The notes: a model not told the origin generated them from the letters alone. A stretch of 38,518 bases of DNA from Planctomycetota bacterium (GCA_003389325.1 QQVE01000025.1:1-38518), one strand, 5' to 3'; numbered from the stretch's first letter, positions 18,880-27,010 are shown. Numbers and translations: made by a program.

Positions 18880-19165
18880 CCGCGAGGAGCAACCGCACTT
18901 CGCCGTAACGCGGTGAGCGTCCCCCCGCTACGGTTATTGTAAACCGCAGATTTGGCGTCGACTAGTGCAGCACCAGCGCGTGGGCGCGTCCGATTTGGCC
19001 CGCAATTGAGGCCACCGTGCCAGCGGCACGAGCGCGCGGTTGCTGGCGCGCCGGTGGCCAACTTCCGTGCCTTTTGGCACGCGGTATGTATGGCGCGCCG
19101 GCTCGTAAAAAATAGACCAACACGACTTGCTACGCTTCGCGCGGCGACATTAGGATGGATTCGAC

Positions 19166-19201
19166 GCTGCTGCCTGGTATTGGAACCAGGCCCGCAGCAG
19201 C
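19166..19201 (+). ncRNA. Strong leader hairpin upstream of the small zinc-ribbon gene
   Basis: GCTGCTG (19166-19172) pairs with CAGCAGC (19195-19201) and CCTGGT (19173-19178) with ACCAGG (19185-19190), giving 13 pairs with a four-base bulge. A possible promoter (TTGCTA, 18 bases, TAGGAT) ends just upstream. The hairpin would then lie in a leader of about 165 bases before ATG 19329. The rest of the 18812-19328 gap is without genes. Assignment as a structured leader is tentative. Confidence 0.35.
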
Positions 19202-19328
19202 CGCTTGAAGGAGCAAGAACGCAACCCATGAAAGCGATGCCGCGAGGATGTTCGTTTTCGATTAGGAATGCGTTGCACGTTGCCAGGAAGGAATCCCAAG
19301 GGTTTATTCTGTCGCGGGGAAGGTGTCG

Positions 19329-19631
19329 ATGATTCATTACTCCTGTGATTGCTGTAAGCGGGCCTTCGACTCGGACGACTTACGCTACGTCGTCAAAATG
19401 GAGGTCTACGCGGCGTTCGATCCCGACGCCATCGACGAGATGGACGATGATCGCGATCACCTGCAAGAGATTCAGGAAATCCTCGAGCGCTCCGTCGACG
19501 CGGCCGACCCGCAAATCGGCAACGACGTCTACGAGCAAATGCGGTTCGACCTTTGCCCCGATTGCCGCAAGAAGTTTCTCAAGAACCCGCTGGGCCGCGA
19601 CATCAAGCCCTTCGAGTTCAGCAAGAACTAG
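19329..19631 (+). CDS. Small conserved protein with two CxxC pairs (predicted zinc-binding)
   Basis: The 100-residue product starts MIHYSCDCCKRAFDSDDLRYVVKMEVYAAF and ends MRFDLCPDCRKKFLKNPLG. A CDCC cluster near the N-terminus and a CPDC pair near the C-terminus could form one zinc site. Between them lies an acidic, helix-prone stretch (DAIDEMDDDRDHLQEIQEILERS). A GTG two codons upstream (19323) is an alternative start, but AGG at 19321-19323 spaces well to ATG 19329. The domain is not named here; proteins like it occur in planctomycetes. The function is unknown. Confidence 0.75.
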   Translation: MIHYSCDCCKRAFDSDDLRYVVKMEVYAAFDPDAIDEMDDDRDHLQEIQEILERSVDAADPQIGNDVYEQMRFDLCPDCRKKFLKNPLGRDIKPFEFSKN

Positions 19632-19742
19632 CCGACGCGCACCGGCCGTCGACTCGCGCAGGCACGTCGGCAGCAAGCGCCGTCAAGGCGCGTCGCCGTG
19701 TGTGGTTTCGTTTCGGCGGTGCGAGCCCGCGCCGGTGAGGGG

Positions 19743-20396
19743 ATGAACGCTCCGGTGGATCCAGGCACTCGCACCAGCGCTCGTCGATTCCGCCGCAGTC
19801 CCTACCGCACGCTGGTGGTCGTCATCGTGCTGGTGATCCTGGCGATCGTCCGCTACGTGCGCGAAGACGACGCCGTCCCCACGCCGGCCGAGCCCTTGGC
19901 CGAAGGCATGCATGGAGTGGTGCGCGTGGTCGACGGCGACACGATCATCGTCGGCAGCGATAGCGTGGTGCGGCTGATCGGCGTCGACACGCCCGAAACC
20001 GTCAAGCCGGATCACCCGGTCGAACCTTTCGGTCCCGAGGCCACGAAGTTCACCAGGCAATTCCTGGCCGGCGGCACCGCGCGACTCGAGTTCGATCGCG
20101 AGCGCGTCGATCGCTTCGGACGCTTTCTGGCCTACGTCTGGGTCGGCGATCGCATGCTCAACGAAGAACTGCTGCGGGCCGGCCTGGCGCGCTGGGAGCC
20201 GAACTTCCACTACTCGGCGGCGAAGAAGGCCATCTTTAGAGAAGCCCAAGAGCAGGCCCGCGACGAGGGCCTCGGCCTGTGGTCCGACGACGCCAAAAAG
20301 GGGCAGGAAAAGGCCAGCCTCGACGGCGATCCGGCAACTCGGCACGCGCGCGTCGAGGCAGCCGGGCTGTGCGAGTTTGCTATACTGACCGCTTGA
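19743..20396 (+). CDS. Membrane-anchored staphylococcal (thermo)nuclease-like protein
   Basis: The 217-residue product has a basic N-terminus and one transmembrane helix (about 22-37, TLVVVIVLVILAIVRY), then an SNase domain facing outward. The catalytic and calcium-site residues of the family can all be placed: D66 in VVDGDT, R77 in VRLIG, D82, T83 and E85 in VDTPE, and R127 in DRFGR. LNEELLRAGLARW completes the fold. It would cut DNA or RNA at the cell envelope. The start ATG 19743 is preceded by GAGGGG; an upstream ATG in frame lacks this. The domain is intact and probably active. Confidence 0.9.
   Translation: MNAPVDPGTRTSARRFRRSPYRTLVVVIVLVILAIVRYVREDDAVPTPAEPLAEGMHGVVRVVDGDTIIVGSDSVVRLIGVDTPETVKPDHPVEPFGPEATKFTRQFLAGGTARLEFDRERVDRFGRFLAYVWVGDRMLNEELLRAGLARWEPNFHYSAAKKAIFREAQEQARDEGLGLWSDDAKKGQEKASLDGDPATRHARVEAAGLCEFAILTA
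20376..20384 (+). promoter_or_regulatory. Candidate extended -10 for the VOC gene
   Basis: TGCTATACT, identical to the box before purC, sits in the last codons of the nuclease gene about 68 bases before the VOC start. No good -35 is seen. It would let the VOC gene be expressed separately from the nuclease. Confidence 0.3.
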
Positions 20397-20451
20397 GCCC
20401 GCGCCTCGTATGGCTTTCCCGACGCCGAACTCGTACACCGGAGAGTAGACC

Positions 20452-20925
20452 ATGGCCGATAAAGTCCAGCCGGTCCCCGAAGGGTATTCCACGGTCACGC
20501 CGTACTTGATTGTTAAAGGCGCCGCCGAGGCGCTCGACTTTTATAACCGTGCCTTCGGCGCCACCGAGACCATGCGAATGCAAGACCCCGGCTCGGGGCA
20601 GGTCATGCACGCCGAGATGCGCATCGGCGATTCGAACGTGATGCTGGCCGACGAGCATCCCGACATGGGCTTTCGCGGTCCGCAGTCGCTGGGCGGCACG
20701 GCCGTGAGCCTGGTGCTGTACGTGGCGAACGTCGACGACCTGTTCAAGCAGGCGCTCTCCGCCGGCGCGAAGGAGATGCGTCCCGTGCAGGACCAGTTCT
20801 ACGGCGACCGCATGGGCACGCTGCAAGATCCCTACGGCCACGTGTGGTCGATCGCCACCCACATCGAAGACGTGTCGCCCGAAGAAATGCGGGAGCGCGC
20901 CGCCGCGATGTCCCAGGGCGGCTGA
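20452..20925 (+). CDS. VOC-family (glyoxalase/PhnB-like) protein
   Basis: The 157-residue product has the paired beta-alpha-beta-beta-beta pattern of the vicinal oxygen chelate fold. YSTVTPYLIVKGAAEALDFYNRAFGATE opens the first half, and AVSLVLYVANVDDLFKQALSAGAKEM opens the second. The ending DRMGTLQDPYGHVWSIATH is typical of PhnB/glyoxalase-like members. The family includes enzymes and binding proteins with very different substrates, so no reaction is assigned. It lies 55 bases after the nuclease gene in the same direction. Confidence 0.88.
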   Translation: MADKVQPVPEGYSTVTPYLIVKGAAEALDFYNRAFGATETMRMQDPGSGQVMHAEMRIGDSNVMLADEHPDMGFRGPQSLGGTAVSLVLYVANVDDLFKQALSAGAKEMRPVQDQFYGDRMGTLQDPYGHVWSIATHIEDVSPEEMRERAAAMSQGG

Positions 20926-20937
20926 ACCGCATGGTGT

Positions 20938-21108
20938 TTAGCCGGAGCCACCGGCGACGGCGCGTCGGTGGTCGGTTCGGCAGCAAGTTCTTCGATTCGG
21001 CCGAGAATCGCGTGCCGACGCGCTTGAACCGTGCTCGACGCGGTTTGCCGACGCAATGCGACGGACCGATTCGCCGGCCACGCGCCGTCGCCGTTGGCTC
21101 CGGGCTAA
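20938..21108. repeat. Palindromic intergenic element B, copy 1
   Basis: Arm 20938-20965 (TTAGCCGGAGCCACCGGCGA and following bases to GGCGCGT) and arm 21080-21108 (ACGCGCCGTCGCCGTTGGCT and following bases to GGGCTAAC) are near-perfect reverse complements. A 114-base centre separates them. The element fills most of the space between the VOC gene and leuB. Related pairs occur at 27011-27106, 28629-28715 and 30226-30346. Confidence 0.8.
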
Positions 21109-21150
21109 CCGGGTGGCGTGCGGCCCAGAATAGCGATGATTGCCGGCTGG

Positions 21151-21179
21151 TTGAGACTCGCCAGACGCACTGATAGAAT
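21151..21179 (+). promoter_or_regulatory. Candidate promoter of leuB
   Basis: TTGAGA (21151-21156), 17 bases, TAGAAT (21174-21179). The -10 is preceded by TGA. It lies between element B copy 1 and the start codon at 21207. Confidence 0.5.
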
Positions 21180-21206
21180 CGGCTATTTCCCACCTAGCCG
21201 AGTTTC

Positions 21207-22295
21207 ATGCGAGGGTCTCTCTTGAACGCCAACCAGCCACTACGGATCGCCGTCATCGGCGGAGACGGTACCGGCCCGGAAGTGGCCGCCGAAGGAATCA
21301 AAGTTCTCCAAGCTGTCTCCAAGCTCGACGGCTTCAAGTACGAAACGGTCGACTTCGACTTCGGCGGCGATCGCTACCTGCGCACCGGCGAAGTGCTGCC
21401 CGAGGGGGCCGTCGAAGAGTTGAAGAAGTTCGACGCCATCTTCCTGGGTGCCGTGGGCCATCCCGACGTGCAGCCCGGCATTCTCGAAAAGGGGCTGCTG
21501 CTCGAGTTGCGGTTTCAGCTCGATCAGTACATCAACCTGCGGCCGGTGAAGCTGTTTCCCGGCGTCGAGACGCCCCTGGCCGGCAAGGGTCCCGACGACA
21601 TCGACTTTGTCGTGGTGCGCGAGAACACCGAGGACCTGTACTGCGGGGTGGGCGGATACCTGAAAAAGCACACGCCCGACGAAGTGGCCAGCCAGACGGC
21701 CCTCTATACCCGCAAGGGCTGCGAACGGTGCATTCGCTGGGCGTTCGAGTTCACGCGCCGGCGCAACAATCCCAAGAAGATGCTGACGCTGGTGGCCAAG
21801 ACCAACGTGCTCACCTACGGCCACGACCTGTGGTGGCGCACGTTCCAGGAAGTGGCCAAGGAATACTCGGACATCAAGGCCGACTACAACCACGTCGACG
21901 CCTGCTGCATGTGGATGGTCAAGAACCCCGAGTACTACGACGTGATCGTGACCACGAACATGTTCGGCGACATCATCACCGATCTCGGCGGCATCCTGCA
22001 GGGCGGCATGGGCGTGGCCGCCGGCGGCAATCTCAACCCCGAACCGGGCGGCACGAGCATGTACGAACCGATGGGCGGCAGCGCGCCCAAGTACACCGGC
22101 ACCGGCAAGATCAACCCGGTAGCGGCCATCAACGCCATGAGCATGCTCTTGGAACACTCGGGCCAACCCAAGAGCGCCGAGCGAATCCAACAGGCCATCC
22201 AAACCGTCACCGGCACCAAAATGAAAAGCCAGGCCGCCGGCAAGATGGGCTACACCACCAGCGAAGTCGGCGATCTCGTCTGCGAGGCGTTGTAG
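21207..22295 (+). CDS. leuB: Isocitrate/isopropylmalate dehydrogenase family, probably 3-isopropylmalate dehydrogenase
   Basis: This is an NAD-dependent decarboxylating dehydrogenase of 362 residues. Landmarks are AVIGGDGTGPEV at the start, YINLRPVKLFPGVETPLAG, the substrate segment VVRENTEDLYCGVGG, KTNVLTYGHDLWWRTF, HVDACCMWMV, and the metal/NAD block VTTNMFGDIITDLGGILQGGMGVAAGGNLNP. GGSAPKYTGTGKINPVAAI stands where most LeuB proteins have HGSAPDIAGKG, so the cofactor loop is divergent. The sequence resembles the actinobacterial LeuB branch (and tartrate dehydrogenase relatives) more than E. coli LeuB. Leucine synthesis is the best guess. No other leu gene is adjacent, so a different 2-hydroxyacid substrate is possible. 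Confidence 0.78.
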   Translation: MRGSLLNANQPLRIAVIGGDGTGPEVAAEGIKVLQAVSKLDGFKYETVDFDFGGDRYLRTGEVLPEGAVEELKKFDAIFLGAVGHPDVQPGILEKGLLLELRFQLDQYINLRPVKLFPGVETPLAGKGPDDIDFVVVRENTEDLYCGVGGYLKKHTPDEVASQTALYTRKGCERCIRWAFEFTRRRNNPKKMLTLVAKTNVLTYGHDLWWRTFQEVAKEYSDIKADYNHVDACCMWMVKNPEYYDVIVTTNMFGDIITDLGGILQGGMGVAAGGNLNPEPGGTSMYEPMGGSAPKYTGTGKINPVAAINAMSMLLEHSGQPKSAERIQQAIQTVTGTKMKSQAAGKMGYTTSEVGDLVCEAL

Positions 22296-22320
22296 CTTCA
22301 CGGACGAGTATTTCGGCCCG

Positions 22321-22350
22321 TTTAGCCCGGAGCCATCGGCGACGGGGTGC
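22321..22350. repeat. Single arm of element B
   Basis: TTTAGCCCGGAGCCATCGGC followed by GACGG matches the left arm of element B. No matching right arm is found before the SDR gene at 22417, so this is a solitary half. Confidence 0.6.
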
Positions 22351-22416
22351 GCGGTTGTCCGAAACCCATTCGCGTCTTTGCGTTTCTGATTTTCTGTCTT
22401 TCAATGTGGAGACGAC

Positions 22417-23184
22417 ATGCACTCCCTCTTCGATCTAAGTGGACGCGTGGCGCTGGTGACCGGCGGTAGCAAGGGGCTGGGTAAGGCCATGGCCCGGGGG
22501 TTTGCGGAAGCTGGCGCCAACGTCGTCATCTCCAGCCGGCATGAAGACGAGCTCAACCAGGCCCAGGCCGAGATTCGCGACGGCACGGATGCCAAGGTCG
22601 AGTACTTCGTGGCCGACATGACCAACCGCAAAGAAGTGAATCGCCTGGCCGAGCAAGCCGTTTCGGCGATGGGGCAAGTCGACATCGTGGTCAACAACGC
22701 CGGCAGCAACGTGCCCCAGGCCATCGACGCGATTACCGATGAGCAGTGGGATCGCATCGTCGAATTGAACCTCACCTCGTGCATGGCGCTGTCGCGGGCG
22801 CTGGTCCCGCAGATGAAGCAGCGTCGCTGGGGCCGCATCATCCACATCTCGTCGATCATGGGGCTGGCCTCAAAGGACGAGCGCAGCGTCTATTCTGCCA
22901 CCAAGTCGGCCCTGCTGGGGCTGGCCCGGGCCAGCGCGCTCGACCTGGGCGAGCACAACATCACGGTGAACTGCATCGCGCCGGGCCCGTTTCTGACCGA
23001 TCTGCCCGGGGGCCTTCTTTCGGACGAGCAGAAGAAGGCACTTGCCGCGCGCACGGCGCTGAACCGCTGGGGCGATCCGCGCGAGCTGGCCGGCCCGGCC
23101 CTGCTGCTGGCCAGCGAAGCGGGCAGCTACATCACCGGCGAAGTGCTGGTCGTCGACGGCGGGCTATTGGTCAAGACGTTCTAG
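22417..23184 (+). CDS. Short-chain dehydrogenase/reductase (SDR)
   Basis: The 255-residue product is a classical SDR. The NAD(P)-binding motif is TGGSKGLG (15-22), the structural motif NNAG (93-96), and the catalytic Ser in HISSIMG (145/146) with Tyr159 and Lys163 (YSATK). The C-terminal GRWGDPRELAGPALLLASEA..ITGEVLVVDGG type ending is complete. It resembles gluconate 5-dehydrogenase and 3-oxoacyl-ACP reductase-like members; the substrate cannot be told from motifs. It lies 121 bases after leuB, in the same direction. Confidence 0.9.
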   Translation: MHSLFDLSGRVALVTGGSKGLGKAMARGFAEAGANVVISSRHEDELNQAQAEIRDGTDAKVEYFVADMTNRKEVNRLAEQAVSAMGQVDIVVNNAGSNVPQAIDAITDEQWDRIVELNLTSCMALSRALVPQMKQRRWGRIIHISSIMGLASKDERSVYSATKSALLGLARASALDLGEHNITVNCIAPGPFLTDLPGGLLSDEQKKALAARTALNRWGDPRELAGPALLLASEAGSYITGEVLVVDGGLLVKTF

Positions 23185-23570
23185 CGACCGCAGAGTCTGT
23201 CGCAAACAAGATCGCCGCGCGAGCTCCTTTCCACGGATCGGCCGGCAGATTCATCACGCGCATCCTGCGCCCGTCCAACGACTATCGTCGGCCTCGTATG
23301 AGACCTTGGCGCCCGCGCTGGAGGGGTTTGCCTGTGCGATCGCTCGCGCAATCCTTGCGACACTCTAACAATCCCTTCACCAATCCCCAACAGTCGGGCG
23401 ATAGGTTGGGCCATCGCTTGTGAGGACGGCGGCACGGTCTTCGTGCGCGGTCGGCTTTGCCAGCTTGGGATGGTTAGCTTCCGGGCGTTCTTGTGATCGC
23501 TCGTCGGCGATGGATATCGACGCAGGGATCAGCGAACCCCACGTTCGCCTTTTGTTCCGGAGGAACGCTC
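23185..23570. other. Gene-free gap between the SDR and the first PEP-CTERM gene
   Basis: No coding region, tRNA or A/B element is seen in these 386 bases. A short CCCAAC/GTTGGG inverted pair near 23389-23411 is weak. The ribosome-binding site GGAGGA for the next gene is at its right end. Confidence 0.5.
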
Positions 23571-24425
23571 ATGAGACGACAACTTGGCTTTGCAGCCCTC
23601 GCGGCTGCGCTTCTGGTGGGTCTGTCCACAGACCGCGCCGATGCGACCATCTATTTGATGGAAGATTTCTCGACCTATACCGACGGTGATCTGGTCGGCC
23701 AGAACGGCTGGACGCAACGGGGCGGTACCTCCAGCGCCCCGATTCAGGTTTCCGGCGGCAGCGTGGTCATGCCGGCCCCGGCTGGAATCAACCAGGATGC
23801 CTACATCAACAACAGTGCCGGAACGATTCCCGCTCCCGGCGTAGGCACGACGACGGTCTACATGGGCTATAAAATGAGCGTGCAGTCGGCCCCCACGGTC
23901 GACTTCACCAGTACGACCCCCTCGTACTTCTCGGCCACGTATACTGGCGACGATGCCAGCGGCTTCGCCAACGAGCGGATCTTCACGTCGGCCAGCGGCT
24001 CGGGATTCGTCTTCTCCGCGAAGGTCACCGGCCAGGCGGCCGCTCCATTCGGGACCGGCGTCGACGTTCTGAGCTTTAACACGGACTACAACGTCATCGT
24101 GCGGGCCGACATGGTTGCCGGACCGGGGAACGACACGGTCAGCATTTACGTCAATCCCACCAGCGGCGACGTCAACCTCGAAACGCCGTACGTGACCGTG
24201 GGCGTCGGTGGCGGCTCCGATCCCGCGGGCATCGGCTCGCTCGTGCTGTCGCAGTTCGAAATCCCCGGGGCGGTGCTGCAATCGGCCGTGACGATCCACT
24301 CGATCGTGATGGCAGACACGTTCGCCGAAGCGTCGATGATCCCCGAGCCGTCGAGCTTCCTGTTGGCCGGCATGGCCGGCGTCATCGGCCTGGGATACTA
24401 CCGCGTGCGTCGTCGCCGTCGCTAG
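23571..24425 (+). CDS. PEP-CTERM sorted exported protein, LamG-like body
   Basis: The 284-residue precursor has a Sec signal (MRRQLGFAALAAALLVGLSTDRADA). Its beta-rich body begins IYLMEDFSTYTDGDLVGQNGW, a pattern seen in concanavalin/LamG-like planctomycete proteins. The C-terminus is the tripartite PEP-CTERM signal: IPEPSSFLLAG, a hydrophobic helix, then RVRRRRR. Such proteins are thought to be recognised by an exosortase and delivered to the cell surface or matrix. No exosortase gene is in the window. GGAGGAA lies 7 bases before ATG 23571, deciding this start over longer in-frame alternatives. Confidence 0.85.
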   Translation: MRRQLGFAALAAALLVGLSTDRADATIYLMEDFSTYTDGDLVGQNGWTQRGGTSSAPIQVSGGSVVMPAPAGINQDAYINNSAGTIPAPGVGTTTVYMGYKMSVQSAPTVDFTSTTPSYFSATYTGDDASGFANERIFTSASGSGFVFSAKVTGQAAAPFGTGVDVLSFNTDYNVIVRADMVAGPGNDTVSIYVNPTSGDVNLETPYVTVGVGGGSDPAGIGSLVLSQFEIPGAVLQSAVTIHSIVMADTFAEASMIPEPSSFLLAGMAGVIGLGYYRVRRRRR

Positions 24426-24453
24426 ACGCGCCTGCGGTTGGAGAAAATCGTTT

Positions 24454-24497
24454 CCCGAGTGAACGGCGTCGGACAGGCGCCGTTCACTCGGGGTTTT
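24454..24497 (+). terminator. Rho-independent terminator of the first PEP-CTERM gene
   Basis: A perfect 15-bp stem, CCCGAGTGAACGGCG (24454-24468) with CGCCGTTCACTCGGG (24478-24492), encloses a 9-base loop and is followed by TTTT. It lies 29 bases after the stop codon and separates the two PEP-CTERM genes. Confidence 0.85.
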
Positions 24498-24561
24498 GCG
24501 TCAGTGGCAAGGAGCCGCGCTTCGTGCGGTATCTCGTTGGATTGGGGTCAGGAGTACGCTC

Positions 24562-25782
24562 ATGCGAAGAGTCTGCAAGGTTGGTGTCGCGATCGTCTGC
24601 TGTGTGGCACTCTCCGTTTCCTTCGACGCCGCGGCTTGGGGCGACTCGGTCCGCTTTGCCACGTACAACGCGTCGCTGAACCGAAATTCGGCCGGCCAGT
24701 TGATCAACGACCTGAGCGTGACGACCAACTTGCAGGCCCGGCGCGTGGCCGAAACGATCCAGCGCGTGCGGCCCGACGTGCTGCTGATCAACGAATTCGA
24801 TTACGATGCCGGCGGCGTCGCCGCCCAGAGCTTCCAGAACAACTACCTGTCGATCGGCCAGAACACGACCGGCGCCGGGGCCGCCTCGCCGATCAACTAT
24901 CCCTACCGCTACGTCGCTCCCTCGAACACCGGCGTTTCGTCCGGCGTCGACTTCGACGGCAACGGCTCGATCGACAACTATGGCTTCGGCAACTTTCCGG
25001 GCCAGTTCGGCATGGTGGTCTACTCGATGCACCCCATCGCGAACGACCGCACGTTTCAGAACTTCCTCTGGAAGGACATGCCCGGCAACCTGATTCCTGC
25101 TAACTACACGCAGACCGGCATCGACAATGCCCGACTGTCGTCGAAGAGCCACTGGGACCTGACGGTGGATATCGACGGGACCGACGTGCACGTGCTCACC
25201 AGCCATCCCACGCCGCCGGTGTTCGATAGCCCGGTGTTCGACGAGAACGGCCGCCGCAACTTCGACGAGATTCGACTGTGGAACGACTACGTCACGCCCG
25301 GCCAGAACGGCTACATCACCGACGACGACGGCCTGGCCGGCGGATTCACCGGCGGCGAGAGGTTCGTCATCCTGGGCGACCAGAACTCTGACCCCCTCGA
25401 CGGCGACAGCCTGCCGGGGGCGGCGAATCAGTTGCTGACCAATCCCCTGATCAACACCAGCTTCACGCCCAGTAGTGCCGGCGGTGCGGTCGACGGCGCC
25501 GGCGATCCTCACCTCGGCGATCCCCAATTCGACACCGCCGACTTCGGCAACCCGCCAGGCAACCTGCGCGTCGACTACGTGCTGCCGTCAGCGAACATGG
25601 GCATCGACGACGGCGGCGTGTTTTGGCCCGTCAACGGCGACCCGTTGCGCTCTTTAATCTTCGCCTCCGATCACCGCATGGTGTTTGTGGACGTCGCGGT
25701 CCCGGAGCCCTCAACAGCGGTGCTGATGGGCATCGCCGGCGTGGGGTTTTTGGTGTGGGTCCGTCGCCGCCGTGCCGGCTAG
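24562..25782 (+). CDS. PEP-CTERM sorted endonuclease/exonuclease/phosphatase-fold protein
   Basis: The 406-residue precursor has a signal peptide (MRRVCKVGVAIVCCVALSVSFDAAA). An EEP (DNase I-like) domain follows, with RFATYNASL (N36), LLINEFDYD (E78), SSKSHWDLTVDIDGTDVHVLTSHPTPP, FVILGDQNSDPLDGDS, NLRVDYVLPS and FASDHRMVFVDV, covering the catalytic Asn, Glu, His and Asp positions. The C-terminus VPEPSTAVLMGIAGVGFLV then RRRRAG is a PEP-CTERM signal. The domain hydrolyses phosphodiesters or phosphomonoesters in known members; an extracellular DNase or phosphatase is the likely role. AGGAG precedes ATG 24562. Confidence 0.9.
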   Translation: MRRVCKVGVAIVCCVALSVSFDAAAWGDSVRFATYNASLNRNSAGQLINDLSVTTNLQARRVAETIQRVRPDVLLINEFDYDAGGVAAQSFQNNYLSIGQNTTGAGAASPINYPYRYVAPSNTGVSSGVDFDGNGSIDNYGFGNFPGQFGMVVYSMHPIANDRTFQNFLWKDMPGNLIPANYTQTGIDNARLSSKSHWDLTVDIDGTDVHVLTSHPTPPVFDSPVFDENGRRNFDEIRLWNDYVTPGQNGYITDDDGLAGGFTGGERFVILGDQNSDPLDGDSLPGAANQLLTNPLINTSFTPSSAGGAVDGAGDPHLGDPQFDTADFGNPPGNLRVDYVLPSANMGIDDGGVFWPVNGDPLRSLIFASDHRMVFVDVAVPEPSTAVLMGIAGVGFLVWVRRRRAG

Positions 25783-25846
25783 TTGATCAACAGCTACCAT
25801 GACGCAGCGCTAAGCTGCTGTCGCGCAAGATCGCCGACGTGGCATC

Positions 25847-26602
25847 TCATGACCAATCGAACGTGGTCAGCGCCAGCCGCTGCCGGCGGTGGTAGAACAG
25901 GTACACGTTGCAGCCGCGGCCGGGCGCGTATACGTAGGCCGGTACCCAGCCGACGAAGGTGAACTCCGAGCCGTCTTCGGCTAGCGGGATGCAATCGGTT
26001 TCCTGCTCGCCGTCGGCATTGGTAAACCCCCGCTTGGCCAGCGGCACACCGTTACTGGTCACCCAATTGCCCCAGCCCGGGTGTCCACGGATGTCGCGTA
26101 CCAGAGCGCTTCGCGACGATTCTGGGTAGCGTCCCTTCCTTCTGCGGACGTGCTCGGGATGCAAGGCGCCGGCCTCACGGTAGTGGGCCTCGCGATTCGC
26201 GAATGCCTCGCGCGTCGACGCGTACAGCGTCTCCAATTCACTGCGAGCTCGCTTGGTAAGCCGCACGTCGTCGCGCTCGTCGAGATCGGCCATTAAGAAA
26301 TAGCGAAACGGAGCGGCAAGCTGGTAGCAGCTCCGCCGGTTGATTCGGAAGCCGATCCAATTCTCACGACAGAGATACGTGTGATAGCGTTTGGTCGATT
26401 GTCCCACGCAGCCGTCGTACGGTTCGATCGGTAGCACAAAGTGCACCCAGCCGCCCCATCGGCGATTGAGCCGTGAAAGCGCGACCGAGGCCAGCGGCAA
26501 CAGGTAGTTGGCGTGTTCTTTCGACTGGGCTCCGAAGACTTCCTTGGCGTTCGGGAAGGGCCGGAAGTACTCGGTCGGTCTGTCAAGCGTTTCGCCGAAC
26601 AT
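25847..26602 (-). CDS. Protein of unknown function
   Basis: The 251-residue frame begins MFGETLDRPTEYFRPFPNAKEV. It has no signal peptide or membrane segment and is rich in Arg, Tyr and Trp. Aromatic-rich stretches include RRWGGWVHFVLPIEPYDGC, FRYFLMADLDERDDV and EFTFVGWVPAYVYAPGRGCNVYLFYHRR. GGAGG lies about 10 bases before ATG 26602. I do not recognise a domain. The codon pattern is like its neighbours and the frame is unbroken, which supports a real gene. Confidence 0.6.
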   Translation of the reverse strand: MFGETLDRPTEYFRPFPNAKEVFGAQSKEHANYLLPLASVALSRLNRRWGGWVHFVLPIEPYDGCVGQSTKRYHTYLCRENWIGFRINRRSCYQLAAPFRYFLMADLDERDDVRLTKRARSELETLYASTREAFANREAHYREAGALHPEHVRRRKGRYPESSRSALVRDIRGHPGWGNWVTSNGVPLAKRGFTNADGEQETDCIPLAEDGSEFTFVGWVPAYVYAPGRGCNVYLFYHRRQRLALTTFDWS

Positions 26603-26747
26603 AACGCCTGGTCCTCCATCGCGCGCACATCAACGGAGTTTCACGGCAGCCGCGACTGGGCCAACGGGAGCCGTACCGTTGCACGCCGGCCCACGCTTCA
26701 GTGTGTGTCGAACCGTTAGAGACTACTGCGGCGCATGGCTGAGCGTG

Positions 26748-26885
26748 CTAGTCCACCTTCTTCATCTGCTCGCCGCAGCAGATCTCGCTGTGCGTGTCGT
26801 CGCCCGGGCAGGGGCACGCCTTCTCATAAACCAGCACGGCTCCACAACTCTTGCACTCGTAACGTTCTCCGGTCTGCCGTGGCAT
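26748..26885 (-). CDS. 45-residue desulforedoxin/rubredoxin-like protein
   Basis: From ATG 26885 (GGAGG about 9 bases upstream) the product is MPRQTGERYECKSCGAVLVYE, then an insert with CPCPGDD, then SEICCGEQMKKVD. The CxxC followed later by CCGExM is the metal-binding pattern of desulforedoxin and the N-terminal domain of desulfoferrodoxin, where four cysteines bind one iron (or zinc). Two extra cysteines lie in the middle (ACPCPG). Its role could be redox or zinc storage; nothing in the neighbours decides. The frame extends upstream but the ribosome-binding site fixes this start. Confidence 0.65.
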   Translation of the reverse strand: MPRQTGERYECKSCGAVLVYEKACPCPGDDTHSEICCGEQMKKVD

Positions 26886-27010
26886 GAGATGATCCTCCGT
26901 AGCGCTAGTTCCGAACCGGCCGCGCAGCCGTCCGTCGGCGGCGCGCCGCGACGACCGCAGTATAGCAGACCGCGCCAAGCGGCCGCTGACTCGACGATGC
27001 TGTTTCACGT

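Noticed and set aside
19150..19175. GGATTCGAC, reminiscent of the tmRNA 5' end
   Set aside because: No tag reading frame, no matching 3' tRNA-like end within a few hundred bases.
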